This document shows, one piece after another, positions 57,401 through 64,000 of a stretch of 64,000 bases of DNA; within the stretch, counting starts at the first letter, position 1, and every line of letters begins with the position of its first letter. The translations under genes and the position numbers were made by a program. This DNA comes from Aestuariibaculum suncheonense (GTDB taxonomy: Bacteria > Bacteroidota > Bacteroidia > Flavobacteriales > Flavobacteriaceae), in the NCBI RefSeq assembly GCF_014596935.1, contig NZ_JACVXC010000002.1:565559-629558 (forward strand). Reading direction: 5' to 3'. The notes under the pieces are model-generated. The model had not been told where the DNA came from and did not search any database. It saw only the letters and a list, made by a program, of their open reading frames with translations.

Positions 57401-58267
57401 CATGTGCGCCGAATAATGATATGGCCCTGCCAAAGGGTCATTTTTATTTTCTATCAATTCGCCATCTACAAGAGCTATTTCTTTAATGATCTCCTCGTTT
57501 GGAAAAGACAATCTTAAAAACTCTTTAAGATAGTACTCCTCGTTTGTCATGTAGTAAAGAGACATATGCTTACTTATCATATTCCAACCGAAGTAACCTG
57601 TAGAATTATACTTTTCAGAAGCTTCCCATATTTCTGCCTCTTCTATGTTTTGAGGAACTTTATAATCTTTAGACAACTTAACCTCAGCTAAATGATCAAC
57701 CGACAAAAAGCCTTTTTTACCTCCAGCCGATTTAAGCGATTCAATCAAAGCTTGTACAGCAGCCTTAACTCCTACATGATCGCTACCACCAGCAAAAAGA
57801 ACGTTTTTCCCATTTCCGAATGGATTATGTAAGCTACGTACAACAAATCCACCAACTCCAGGGTATTTTAGATCGAGAAAAGTATATGCCCTATCGTATA
57901 AATCGCTGATTGATTTATTTGTAGACCGATTTCCCAATAAAATTACATTTTTCTGCAAAGGAATAGCTAAGGCGGCGTCGTTTAATACAGGCACAGTTAC
58001 TCCTGTAATATTCTCGATAGCGTTTTGAATCGCTAATACTTCTGTAGCATAAACTTTTGGTGCCACAATTGTAATTTCCGGACGAGATTGATTAACAAGT
58101 TGTGTGGTTAAGTAAAGATTTTTCAACTTGTGATATACTGGAACCACAGGCTTCGGAATTTCATCCTGATCTTGCATGGCTGCTAGGTGAAATGGTAAAA
58201 AAATTATAGTTAACACAAAAACAGTAACGTAATTCCTTAACCTTTGTAATAGACTATTACTTCTCAT
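54422..58267 (-). CDS. Large multidomain protein: lyase-like alpha/alpha-toroid plus beta-propeller
   Basis: This 1281-residue protein has a signal peptide (YVTVFVLTIIFLPFHLAAM). Residues about 55-190 resemble the N-terminal domain of alpha-glucuronidases (GVKAAVQALIESLK, VILLGNRSTN). An alpha/alpha toroid (about 210-560) includes SIGSRHSDWSAFSLYVLGRY and GHKPDWGLHTSSLSMLN. A beta-sandwich (about 570-880) follows, with RKERYALIADEITFRG. The C-terminal 340 residues form a PQQ/WD-like propeller (LLVGCADEKVIAFDENGNKR, DMNGDGTCEIVSAINGSW). Toroid plus sandwich is the heparinase-II-type lyase layout; the propeller fusion is unusual. Probable role: cleavage of an acidic polysaccharide. Confidence 0.72.
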   Translation of the reverse strand: MRSNSLLQRLRNYVTVFVLTIIFLPFHLAAMQDQDEIPKPVVPVYHKLKNLYLTTQLVNQSRPEITIVAPKVYATEVLAIQNAIENITGVTVPVLNDAALAIPLQKNVILLGNRSTNKSISDLYDRAYTFLDLKYPGVGGFVVRSLHNPFGNGKNVLFAGGSDHVGVKAAVQALIESLKSAGGKKGFLSVDHLAEVKLSKDYKVPQNIEEAEIWEASEKYNSTGYFGWNMISKHMSLYYMTNEEYYLKEFLRLSFPNEEIIKEIALVDGELIENKNDPLAGPYHYSAHMMIEMWDLIEESPLLTDEMRLKITNAFARQLPHRVVEGIYDAKEESPSIGSRHSDWSAFSLYVLGRYFEKDYPNPIWKRSMYAADLYFSGLKNTYWMAGTNDHLFWFTSFFDPILNYLLLTGNRDPETMANLRQAFNTQQIIFTGHKPDWGLHTSSLSMLNKTAYILNEGRWLYYREHVDLDTDAFRLGQSYWPDSNLPVEVPKDLSGSWNIQLMPKEMWKARNTGFTQKQSFRWCSYRSDLGAGGDFVLIKGYNGALRNPYHSFDILELRLKGSTLLKGYHNQVITSADGMFEPKVAMDAALLYQGVVGEVTTAVAEVPDLAFTNWRRSLTLRKERYALIADEITFRGNSETILVETTWDIPEASWMPEGNFIKIQPQEIAEAKYELHSSEEMEVKQADKMIMNWRGAGREGEKRSFFHLLGENKSGTVGELASLQLTKNAAALLLPEAAIAVTGKHEGIDGELVLLSEKSVYGHNIRTAGLSKSLLSATAPIKIDWDFATGKLVVESDEAVTLMLALDTPGNIMIGRKQVNGKPAGQLYSFELRAGKQEFNGVIPSVAVMQTLTTELSALLQTAKERRASLFAKNSENTKSAVPVMKPVLQAKINGRPVNSVVIPSSKGNVIAMAAENLVSLLNIKGEIVQKFTTPGEVRVLRWWAEPKLLLVGCADEKVIAFDENGNKRWEFTSVMDPAVFEAGKQYWFKSAYPGVHGLYSGEYDNGKSRAFVGSAGTIEVLDEQGKLVKRMPVFWGNPRQFMILDQNDGSKNLLAGRWESDKPNLAIINSKEMEVSDYGYMGVPEGHTQVNGWMVMNRFDNFHKDMNGDGTCEIVSAINGSWNRITVYSNDGEPLHNVQFGPGSTTPRANIRMMDVADITADEKPEIVVALSSGFVNLFDGQTNSLWAKMLPSPPMVVKVIQGSHAPWLCIGSEDGTIIAMDASGNIISKSKVIGSPVDIQVIKVAKGEVAVITTDTGEVNGFQIKGKVYSKKTENNSY

Positions 58268-58418
58268 TTAAATATTGTTTTTAACACTGGGAGCTTCTTT
58301 CAAAAATGTACTAGTCGTTTAACCTACCAATCAATTAAATTGCTTAAAAGCAAATAATATATTGACGGTCGGTATATTTATTATTCGTATACTTTTGTAA
58401 ATTCATGATGTTTAATGC

Positions 58419-59537
58419 TTACTTCTTATCTGGATTAAGCCATCTCGTTAGGAAACTTACCCCCTCGTCTACTATTGCTTCATGCCCTCCAGGGTGAAGC
58501 GTTAATTCGATTCGCTCTGGCATTTCTAACTTTTGATAGTGGTCTTTAGATTTCTCAAATTCTTCTACAACCTGTGGCCAGTGTGCGATATTATCTTTTT
58601 TTCCATGCTGCAACATAATAGGTCTTGGAGCTATCATAGAAATAACATCTGAATCGGAAAACTCTGTTAGCCAGCCATTAAAAAACGCATGCTCTTCTGC
58701 TGGTGCGAAACTGGAATAAAGAGGACTTTCTACTGCCATTTTATTTATACGATTGTTAAACCAGCCAGAAACTACTCCCGTTTTAATACGAGATTCAAGT
58801 GGCATCCAAAACATCGTAGCCATCCCTCCTAGTGATACACCCCACATGCCCACTCTGTCTGCATCCACTCTTGGGTCAGCAAGTACAACATCTAAAAGGT
58901 GTTGAACTCTAACAAGTTCAATACCAGGTAAACTGGTACCTGCCAAACGAGCATAACGCTCAATTTTATTTCTCCGCTCTATAGATCTTAAATTCATGGG
59001 AGCAAGTACCGCAAAGCCCGCATTAAGCAAACCTTTAGCATATTCATGATACCCTCCTGGAGAAAACGGGCTCTCTGGAGTACTACCAATTCCATGTTGA
59101 ACCACTATTATAGGTACTGGTTTTTGAATACTTGCTTCTTTAGGAAAAACCAAAACGGCTTGTGCCGTAAGCATCCCTAATGGAAGCTCTATCCATTCTC
59201 CCTGAATATCCCCTAATGCATATGTTTTTTTCGAAAGAGGACCACTTTTACTAAGAACTGGTGGACTTAAAACCTGCTCCCATCTTCTTCGGTTTGGTTC
59301 TACACTTCGTATCAATGCATCAGGATTACTATAATCTCGATTCCAAGATTTTTCCGAACGGGTTTCATACTCATCAACTAAGAAATTTATCAGATAGTCC
59401 TCCAACTGCTTTTCATAAGCATTAATACGAACAAGTTCAACCTCTTTAGGAACAATCGTATTGTTTTGAGCAATTACTTGAAATCCCTTAATTAGTAATA
59501 ATGAACTAACGGTATATCTCAAAATTTTTAAAATCAT
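58419..59537 (-). CDS. Secreted alpha/beta-hydrolase (acetyl-xylan-esterase-like)
   Basis: This 372-residue protein has a signal sequence (TVSSLLLIKGFQVIAQ). The alpha/beta-hydrolase domain shows PVPIIVVQHGIGSTPESPF (oxyanion region), nucleophile GMWGVSLGGMAT, an acid region near MIAPRPIMLQHGKKDNIAHW and His in LTLHPGGHEAI. This pattern fits the dienelactone-hydrolase or acetyl-xylan-esterase-like group in PULs. It lies 151 bp upstream of the large lyase gene and probably removes O-acyl groups so that the lyases can act. The natural ester is not known. Confidence 0.82.
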   Translation of the reverse strand: MILKILRYTVSSLLLIKGFQVIAQNNTIVPKEVELVRINAYEKQLEDYLINFLVDEYETRSEKSWNRDYSNPDALIRSVEPNRRRWEQVLSPPVLSKSGPLSKKTYALGDIQGEWIELPLGMLTAQAVLVFPKEASIQKPVPIIVVQHGIGSTPESPFSPGGYHEYAKGLLNAGFAVLAPMNLRSIERRNKIERYARLAGTSLPGIELVRVQHLLDVVLADPRVDADRVGMWGVSLGGMATMFWMPLESRIKTGVVSGWFNNRINKMAVESPLYSSFAPAEEHAFFNGWLTEFSDSDVISMIAPRPIMLQHGKKDNIAHWPQVVEEFEKSKDHYQKLEMPERIELTLHPGGHEAIVDEGVSFLTRWLNPDKK

Positions 59538-59783
59538 ATTGTTTATTTTTTATATTAAAATGTTAATTATTAAAATATTAGGCTTTGATTTTAAGCTAAT
59601 GTTATATTTAATCCCAAACCTAACGGTAGAAGTTTAAGAAAGAATAACTGGCTACAAAATGATAATTACAACGTTTTTTATTTTACTAAGTTTCATCATT
59701 CATAATGCTCAGTTAATCTTTCTTCGGAAAAATACAATCGTTAATTATTCAAATATTTTCTCTTCACCTATGATTTAATCCTT

Positions 59784-61547
59784 TTAATTTGATAGAGTAA
59801 TACGCATTGCATTTATACAATAGAATCCGTATACATTGTTGTTATTCTCCCCTGCATTAATAGTGATTAAAATGTCACCATTGTCGTCTGGTTGTATACC
59901 ATTTGCGCACACTGTGTTTGATTTATTGTTTGCAGCATCCAAAAGAACAGCTATCTCATTTTTCCCTTTTGAAGTATATTTGGTCTCTCCATTCTCACCT
60001 AAAACAGCAGAAGATTTAGAACCAAAGAAGCAAAGGTCATAGGTCTTGCTATTATCCAAACCAGAAAGTTTTAGAACACTCTTTTCAATTAGTTTTTCTG
60101 AAAAATCAAGTTTAGAATTACCAAAATAAGAATATGACGATAGGTCATCAGACATATTAAAGTCCGTAATTGTTCCTTTCTCTCCTGTATCATTTCGTGA
60201 GTTGAATCCTTCAACAATTTCAATAGAAGCTCCAGTAAATACATCATTCTTATCTTTTAGGTTAAGAATAAATTTTCCTTTTGTATAACTTGAAGATCCC
60301 ATAAAACCATTCCAGCCTGAGGTAACCGTTTCGGACCCGAAACTAATAAATACTTCATCTGTTAAAGCATCGGGACCGTCTCCTTTGTAATCTACCATTT
60401 CGGTAATTTCGCTAGGTTTCAATGTAGCATTATGAGCAGCATTCTGAGCTATTTCAGCGTGATATTCAGAAAGAGTAAATGGTTTGTATGTATTGCCGAT
60501 TACACTCTTCCCTGAAATAGCCTCAAACCAAGTACACGCCGCAGTATATCTCCCTATATTAACATCCAAGTGATAACCGTCACGAGTATATTTATCTCCA
60601 ATTACACTGGTTCTTCCATTCTGAATTGCTGTACCAACAGGAATTAAAATATCCAGACCAACCAAATTCTTTGCCCGTCCTGTAGCATCTACAATGGCAT
60701 TATACATTGTAATTTGATCATTGTTATAGTTTGCAAAACCTTCATGCGTAGTGTTTTGTGCGTAAGCCCAAGTTTGATGCTGTATATATTTCACATAGGG
60801 ATGAGTTGCTTTACTTTTAACATAATTGAGAAGCAATGGAAGCGGAGTAACATAGGTCTCGTACTGTCCTGAATTGCGACTCACTTGTTGAAAGCTAATA
60901 TAATCCCATTGCTCATCCGCTAATCCAGCTTCAATACTAGTTTCGGGAGTTCTTGATATAGAACCATTTTGATCTCTCTTCCAATACTCGTAAGCAGGAA
61001 TGTTTCCGCTTGCATTTTGCCAATGCATATCAAGTGAAGATGCTCCGATGATGAGGTTACCAATCACAATTGGGATTCCTTCTTCTTTTGCTAGTTCATA
61101 TAAATAAGACTCAACCCCATCCGAAGAAAAACTATTTCCGATAGCTAATATTCTAATGATCCCATCTTCTACAAACTCAGCAGGCATATCTTTTACAGTA
61201 ATTGTGTAAACAGATACCTGTATCCCATCCGTAGATGCAAGTGAAACGTTAGCGGTCCCAGTCATTTTTGCTTCAATCCTTACGGAATAGTCTGTCTCTG
61301 GGAAAATAGAAACTACCTCAGAATTATCAGTCTTCCATTCGTAAGTCCGGTTTGAAGAAGTTATTGAGTCAATGTTAGACTTCAGAACTAATTCCTCACC
61401 AATTATAAGGGTAAATGACTCATTATCTAAAACTAAAGATTGCTCTAGGCTATCCTCTTCTTGTTGCGATTGTTTTTCATAGGAAACCGCACCAAAGGAA
61501 AGCCCAAAGATGAAAAATGTTAAAATTAAAAGCTTGTATTTTTTCAT
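59784..61547 (-). CDS. SGNH-type (DUF4886) hydrolase with Ig-like domain
   Basis: The protein is about 587 residues from the ATG at 61547 (ATGs at 61553 and 61583 are also in frame; the chosen one begins the signal peptide KKYKLLILTFFIFGLSFGAV). A group-2 bacterial Ig-like domain (about 38-118, ITSSNRTYEWKTDNSEVVSI) precedes a DUF4886/SGNH domain (about 125-400) with nucleophile ILAIGNSFSSDG and the late acid-His pair TRDGYHLDVN. A C-terminal beta domain ends INAMRITLSN. It is the first gene of the cluster running down to the dehydrogenase and carries motif copy D upstream. Probable role: esterase on the glycan. Confidence 0.8.
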   Translation of the reverse strand: MKKYKLLILTFFIFGLSFGAVSYEKQSQQEEDSLEQSLVLDNESFTLIIGEELVLKSNIDSITSSNRTYEWKTDNSEVVSIFPETDYSVRIEAKMTGTANVSLASTDGIQVSVYTITVKDMPAEFVEDGIIRILAIGNSFSSDGVESYLYELAKEEGIPIVIGNLIIGASSLDMHWQNASGNIPAYEYWKRDQNGSISRTPETSIEAGLADEQWDYISFQQVSRNSGQYETYVTPLPLLLNYVKSKATHPYVKYIQHQTWAYAQNTTHEGFANYNNDQITMYNAIVDATGRAKNLVGLDILIPVGTAIQNGRTSVIGDKYTRDGYHLDVNIGRYTAACTWFEAISGKSVIGNTYKPFTLSEYHAEIAQNAAHNATLKPSEITEMVDYKGDGPDALTDEVFISFGSETVTSGWNGFMGSSSYTKGKFILNLKDKNDVFTGASIEIVEGFNSRNDTGEKGTITDFNMSDDLSSYSYFGNSKLDFSEKLIEKSVLKLSGLDNSKTYDLCFFGSKSSAVLGENGETKYTSKGKNEIAVLLDAANNKSNTVCANGIQPDDNGDILITINAGENNNNVYGFYCINAMRITLSN

Positions 61548-61653
61548 ATTCATACTATATATCAGTAATCGAAGTGCTCTCAATTAGAACTCTAACAAAT
61601 AAAATGGAGTATATTTTCATAATTTGATAAAAGTTAGCACTTGCTTATTCATA

Positions 61654-61685
61654 CTATAGACCTTTGAAACGGAATGAAGGAGTAT
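61654..61685 (-). promoter_or_regulatory. Repeated 32-nt motif, copy D (before the SGNH gene)
   Basis: On the minus strand this copy reads ATACTCC, spacer, GGTCTATAG, as in copy A (27 of 32 matches). It lies 106 bp before the SGNH ATG and is the only motif ahead of the 12.6-kb cluster that runs to the terminator at 48596. It is not near a sigma gene, so duplication of the sigma segment does not explain it. Confidence 0.5.
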
Positions 61686-61867
61686 ATGATAACACTAAAA
61701 CTATTTGGACTTTTAAAATGAAAGTGTTTGACTTTAGCAAAATGTGAACTTTTTGCTAAAGTTGGATAGGACGAAAACTGAGAACCATTACCAGAAAATA
61801 TAATGGTCCAGTCAATTTTTTTGATATAAAGTATGATCAACTAAGGCTTACACAATTTTCAGCTAGG

Positions 61868-61972
61868 CTAAATGTTTTCTACAGCAAGCACTTCTCTATG
61901 GCCGATTTTTGTACCTACTTCGAAATTTTTATAAACTTCTTCAAAGCGGAATCTTAAATTCTCAAAAATACA
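61868..61972 (-). pseudogene. Short C-terminal fragment of an unidentified protein
   Basis: Thirty-four codons without a start read CIFENLRFRFEEVYKNFEVG, then TKIGHREVLAVENI and a stop. The amino-acid text is protein-like, but no family can be named. It may be the end of a gene lost when the island end was rearranged. Confidence 0.25.
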
Positions 61973-62136
61973 TTAGAGAAAGCCACATATCTAGATACGT
62001 TATTACCAATAAATGAATACATTTTTTTAAAATTTAAATTATTTATAAAATAAATAACAATTCAAATCAAACTAAACCCTATTAGTATGAATTAAATTAC
62101 ATTTAATTTTATCATATTTAATTAATTCTAAAAATA

Positions 62137-62154
62137 TGTGCACAAAGCGTGCAT
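62137..62154. repeat. Right 18-nt near-end repeat
   Basis: TGTGCACAAAGCGTGCAT matches 15 of 18 bases with 20093-20110. It lies 262 bp inside the right att core, while the left copy lies 108 bp inside the left core. Confidence 0.35.
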
Positions 62155-62281
62155 TATCTAACCTTTTCAAACAAGAAAATACCAATAAAATAAGGACATA
62201 AGGACTTATTTATTCGTTTTACACAATTGCTGTGCCGTCTGCCTATTTAAATCTTAGTGTATTGAAAATGACAAACTTATT

Positions 62282-62416
62282 CAAATTGAATCAATCTATA
62301 TTACCGCAATAATTTTATTTGAATTCGTTTACTCGATTATGCTGTAAAGTACCGCTATTAGTGAAATTATGAAGAGTTTTGCAACAAAAAAGGGCTCACA
62401 ATCTGTGAGCCCTTTG
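62282..62416. repeat. Island-borne copy of a tRNA-Arg downstream region
   Basis: This segment aligns at roughly 80% with 19800-19934 over 135 bp and includes a tRNA terminator (GGGCTCACA / TGTGAGCCC at 62392-62412, T-tract on the minus strand). Since the crossover was in the 50-bp core, this segment came with the island and now serves as the tRNA terminator. Confidence 0.7.
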
Positions 62417-62466
62417 TTTATCAGTGATCGCGACAGGATTCGAACCTGTGACCGTCTGCTTAGAAG
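62417..62466 (-). repeat. attR: 50-bp direct repeat within tRNA-Arg
   Basis: This is identical to 19935-19984 and covers the 3' 42 bases of the tRNA plus 8 bases of downstream flank. Beyond CTTAGAAG the sequence continues as the 5' half of the tRNA, unlike at the left end. Confidence 0.93.
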
Positions 62467-62498
62467 GCAGATGCTCTATCCAACTGAGCTACGCGACC
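62425..62498 (-). tRNA. tRNA-Arg (anticodon UCU)
   Basis: This 74-nt cloverleaf is read on the minus strand. The acceptor stem is GGTCGCG / CGCGATC with one G-U pair, the D-arm contains AGCTCAGTTGGATAGAGC, the anticodon stem-loop is TCTGC-CTTCTAA-GCAGA (anticodon TCT, reading AGA), and the T-arm has GGTTCGAATCC. CCA is not encoded. The gene is complete because the island restores the 3' half it displaced. Confidence 0.96.
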
Positions 62499-62535
62499 TG
62501 AACCAATAAGGAAAACGTTTTTCGTTTTCGGTGTG

Positions 62536-62565
62536 CAAATATAGAACTAACTACATTTCTAACAA
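62536..62565 (-). promoter_or_regulatory. Flavobacterial promoter of tRNA-Arg
   Basis: On the minus strand TTG (62563-62565) is followed by exactly 19 nt and TATATTTG (62536-62543), a full match to the Bacteroidota TTG-N19-TAnnTTTG consensus, about 37 bp upstream of the tRNA 5' end. Confidence 0.85.
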
Positions 62566-62706
62566 AGTTAATTTTACATTTTTTTTCATTATTTTTATTA
62601 TTCAATTCAAACTATTATTCAACACTCTAAAAACAAGCTTATTACAACTTAAGTGTAGGCTATTTAATATTTAGTCAATATCTTTATACTGTAAATTGGA
62701 GCTTTA

Positions 62707-63339
62707 ATGATCACCGAACTAAAAGAAAACTACGGCTATCTCTTTGAAGATGCGCTATTAAACGAAATAAATAATGTTGGAACTTATAAAGAAGTGCCCG
62801 AAGGATTTCAACTTATCGATATAGGCGAATACATCAAATCCATGCCTTTACTGGTTAGTGGCGCCGTAAAAATTTTAAGAGAAGATGATAAGGGCGACGA
62901 GCTTCTACTTTATTTTATAGAGCGTGGTGACACCTGTGCCATGACCTTATCATGTTGCATGGGACAAAAACGAAGTGAAATTAGAGCAGTAGCCGAAACC
63001 CCGACCAAACTCATTATGATTCCTGTAGAAAAAATGAGTGAATGGATGGGAAAATATAAAAGTTGGCAAAACTTTATTCTGCAAAGCTACCATGATAGAA
63101 TGACGGAACTTCTGGAAGCCATAGATTCTATAGCCTTCCTAAAAATGGACGAAAGGCTCTTCAAATATCTAAAAGACAAAGCTATGGTAAATCATAACGA
63201 TGTGATTAATGTAACGCATCAAAATATCGCCTTCGATTTACACACCTCTAGAGTTGTTATTTCTCGACTATTAAAATCTCTTGAAAACGAAGGAAAAATT
63301 AAACTCAATAGAAATAACATTAAAATTCTAGACTTTTAA
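62707..63339 (+). CDS. Crp/Fnr-family transcriptional regulator
   Basis: This 210-residue protein has an N-terminal cyclic-nucleotide-binding-like beta barrel (about 20-125, LLVSGAVKILREDDKGDELL, YFIERGDTCAMTLSCC) and a C-terminal winged helix (about 140-205, VTHQNIAFDLHTSRVVISRL). Cysteines at TCAMTLSCC are placed as in sensing regulators of sulfur or redox stress. It precedes a TauE/SafE gene in the same direction. A palindrome upstream of that gene may be its binding site. Confidence 0.9.
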   Translation: MITELKENYGYLFEDALLNEINNVGTYKEVPEGFQLIDIGEYIKSMPLLVSGAVKILREDDKGDELLLYFIERGDTCAMTLSCCMGQKRSEIRAVAETPTKLIMIPVEKMSEWMGKYKSWQNFILQSYHDRMTELLEAIDSIAFLKMDERLFKYLKDKAMVNHNDVINVTHQNIAFDLHTSRVVISRLLKSLENEGKIKLNRNNIKILDF

Positions 63340-63342
63340 TAT

Positions 63343-63356
63343 GTAACCAATGTTAC
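63343..63356 (+). promoter_or_regulatory. Candidate Crp/Fnr-type operator before the TauE/SafE gene
   Basis: The perfect inverted repeat GTAAC-CAAT-GTTAC is centred at 63349.5. A -7-like TAATTTTG follows at 63379-63386, putting the centre about 41 bp before the predicted transcription start, the position of class II activator sites. No good TTG -33 element is present, as expected for an activated promoter. Confidence 0.5.
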
Positions 63357-63403
63357 TGAACACCCCTACGAAGTAGCATAATTTTGTGGCTTAAAAGAAA
63401 ATT

Positions 63404-64000
63404 ATGACTGTTGTAGAAATTATAGGCTTTGTAGGCGCATTATTAATAGGACTTGTTCTAGGGTTAATTGGTGGAGGTGGCTCTATATTAACGGTTCCGT
63501 TATTGGTTTACCTTTTAGGATTCAATCCTATTGTGGCTACAGCTTATTCTTTATTTGTTGTGGGATCTTCTTCTTTGGTTGGTGTGATTCAAAAAGCGAA
63601 GAAAAATTTAGTCGATTTTAAAACCGGTTTATCGTTTTCCTTCCCATCCTTTTTAGCCGTATACATTTCCAGACGATTTTTAGTTCCTGCCATTCCTAAC
63701 GACATATTTACCCTTAATGGCTACACCTTAACCAAAGACATGGCGATTATGGTGTTTTTTGCAATCATCATGTTTATGGCCGCAACATCAATGATTAAAA
63801 CAAAAAAAGAAGTGGTTGAAGTCCACACCAAACAACCCTACTACAAAACCTTTGTTCAGGGTGCTGTTATTGGCGTAATTACAGGTTTAATTGGTGCCGG
63901 TGGCGGATTTTTATATGTACCTGCATTAGTGCTTTGGGCGGGATTATCAATGAAACGCGCCGTTGGAACGTCCTTAGTTATTGTTTCTCTTAATTCCATT
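63404..64000 (+). CDS. TauE/SafE-family sulfite/anion exporter (partial)
   Basis: An ATG at 63404 opens a frame that runs off the window after 199 codons. The start has the glycine-rich TauE/SafE signature (LVLGLIGGGGSILTVPLLVY), repeated in the second half (VITGLIGAGGGFLYVPALVL), and several membrane helices. Members export sulfite, sulfonates or related anions. The neighbouring Crp/Fnr gene and the palindrome upstream suggest induction in response to a sulfur or redox signal. The 3' end is not in the window. Confidence 0.9.
   Translation, partial: MTVVEIIGFVGALLIGLVLGLIGGGGSILTVPLLVYLLGFNPIVATAYSLFVVGSSSLVGVIQKAKKNLVDFKTGLSFSFPSFLAVYISRRFLVPAIPNDIFTLNGYTLTKDMAIMVFFAIIMFMAATSMIKTKKEVVEVHTKQPYYKTFVQGAVIGVITGLIGAGGGFLYVPALVLWAGLSMKRAVGTSLVIVSLNSI

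Larger units (their letters stand above)
61584..62281. other. Intergenic region at the right end of the island
   Basis: It contains motif D, a short C-terminal-like fragment (61868-61972) and the right 18-nt near-end repeat (62137-62154). A 63-codon frame at 61649-61840 on the minus strand runs through motif D and is not believable as a gene. The rest is AT-rich and shows nothing I can name. Confidence 0.45.
19935..62466. mobile_element. 42.5-kb genomic island integrated at tRNA-Arg
   Basis: The element is delimited by the perfect 50-bp direct repeats at each end, has a tyrosine recombinase gene 162 bp inside the left end, and ends at an intact tRNA-Arg gene. Cargo is a polysaccharide utilization and catabolic cluster plus insertion-sequence and FecR relics. 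No conjugation, relaxase or phage structural genes are visible, so it is an integrative element that probably needs outside help to move, or a decayed ICE. Boundaries come directly from the sequence. Confidence 0.9.

Noticed and set aside
61649-61840. 63-codon open frame on the minus strand
   Set aside because: It overlaps regulatory motif D and reads through AT-rich spacer; no domain is recognised.
1-64000. CRISPR arrays, rRNA genes, replication origin, conjugation or phage structural genes
   Set aside because: I searched by eye for regularly spaced repeats and for the typical gene products and saw none in the window.

Overview
The window comes from a member of the Bacteroidota, most likely a marine Flavobacteriaceae. 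The DNA is AT-rich. There are SusC/SusD pairs with FecR anti-sigma and ECF sigma genes, a type IX secretion sorting domain, and flavobacterial promoters of the TTG-N19-TAnnTTTG type (clearest in front of the tRNA-Arg gene). Two chromosomal flanks enclose one large genomic island.

Left flank (1-19.9 kb). It opens with the 3' end of a THUMP-like/methyltransferase gene. A compact polysaccharide utilization locus (PUL) follows: ECF sigma, FecR, SusC, SusD and one S1-type sulfatase. Next come a SpoU/TrmH RNA methyltransferase, a GMC oxidoreductase with its subunit-3 partner, a retropepsin-like aspartyl protease, and a TetR - ABC - HlyD - TolC export operon.

Island (19,935-62,466, about 42.5 kb). 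It is bounded by a perfect 50-bp direct repeat corresponding to the 3' part of a tRNA-Arg(UCU) gene. The intact tRNA is at the right end. The left end keeps only the 3' fragment, next to a tyrosine recombinase gene. Inside are an IS3-family remnant and a lone TonB-dependent receptor. A catabolic operon follows, with a secreted Gfo/Idh/MocA protein, an esterase, a DapA-like aldolase, a methyltransferase, an SDR-like protein, an M20 hydrolase and an Nramp-like transporter lacking the metal motifs. Upstream of it lie a SusD/SusC pair and a dead FecR relic. The remainder holds a DUF5107-TPR protein, a DUF4091 protein, a live FecR/ECF sigma pair, a heparinase-II-like lyase, a second nearly identical ECF sigma gene, a PQQ-type sugar dehydrogenase with a cytochrome c domain, two beta-helix proteins, a 1281-residue lyase/propeller protein, an esterase and an SGNH/DUF4886 protein.

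A 32-nt motif occurs four times in the island, each time upstream of a minus-strand transcription unit: FecR, the lyase, the second sigma gene, and the SGNH-to-dehydrogenase cluster. I read it as the likely target promoter of the duplicated ECF sigma factors, which would make the right half of the island one regulon. The likely picture is a transferable PUL for an acidic, probably esterified polysaccharide: lyases and esterases cut outside or in the periplasm, SusC/D imports, and the aldolase operon metabolises the monomer. The actual substrate cannot be read from the sequence.

Right flank (62.5-64 kb). The tRNA promoter, a Crp/Fnr regulator, and the start of a TauE/SafE exporter preceded by a palindrome at the spacing expected of a class II activator site.
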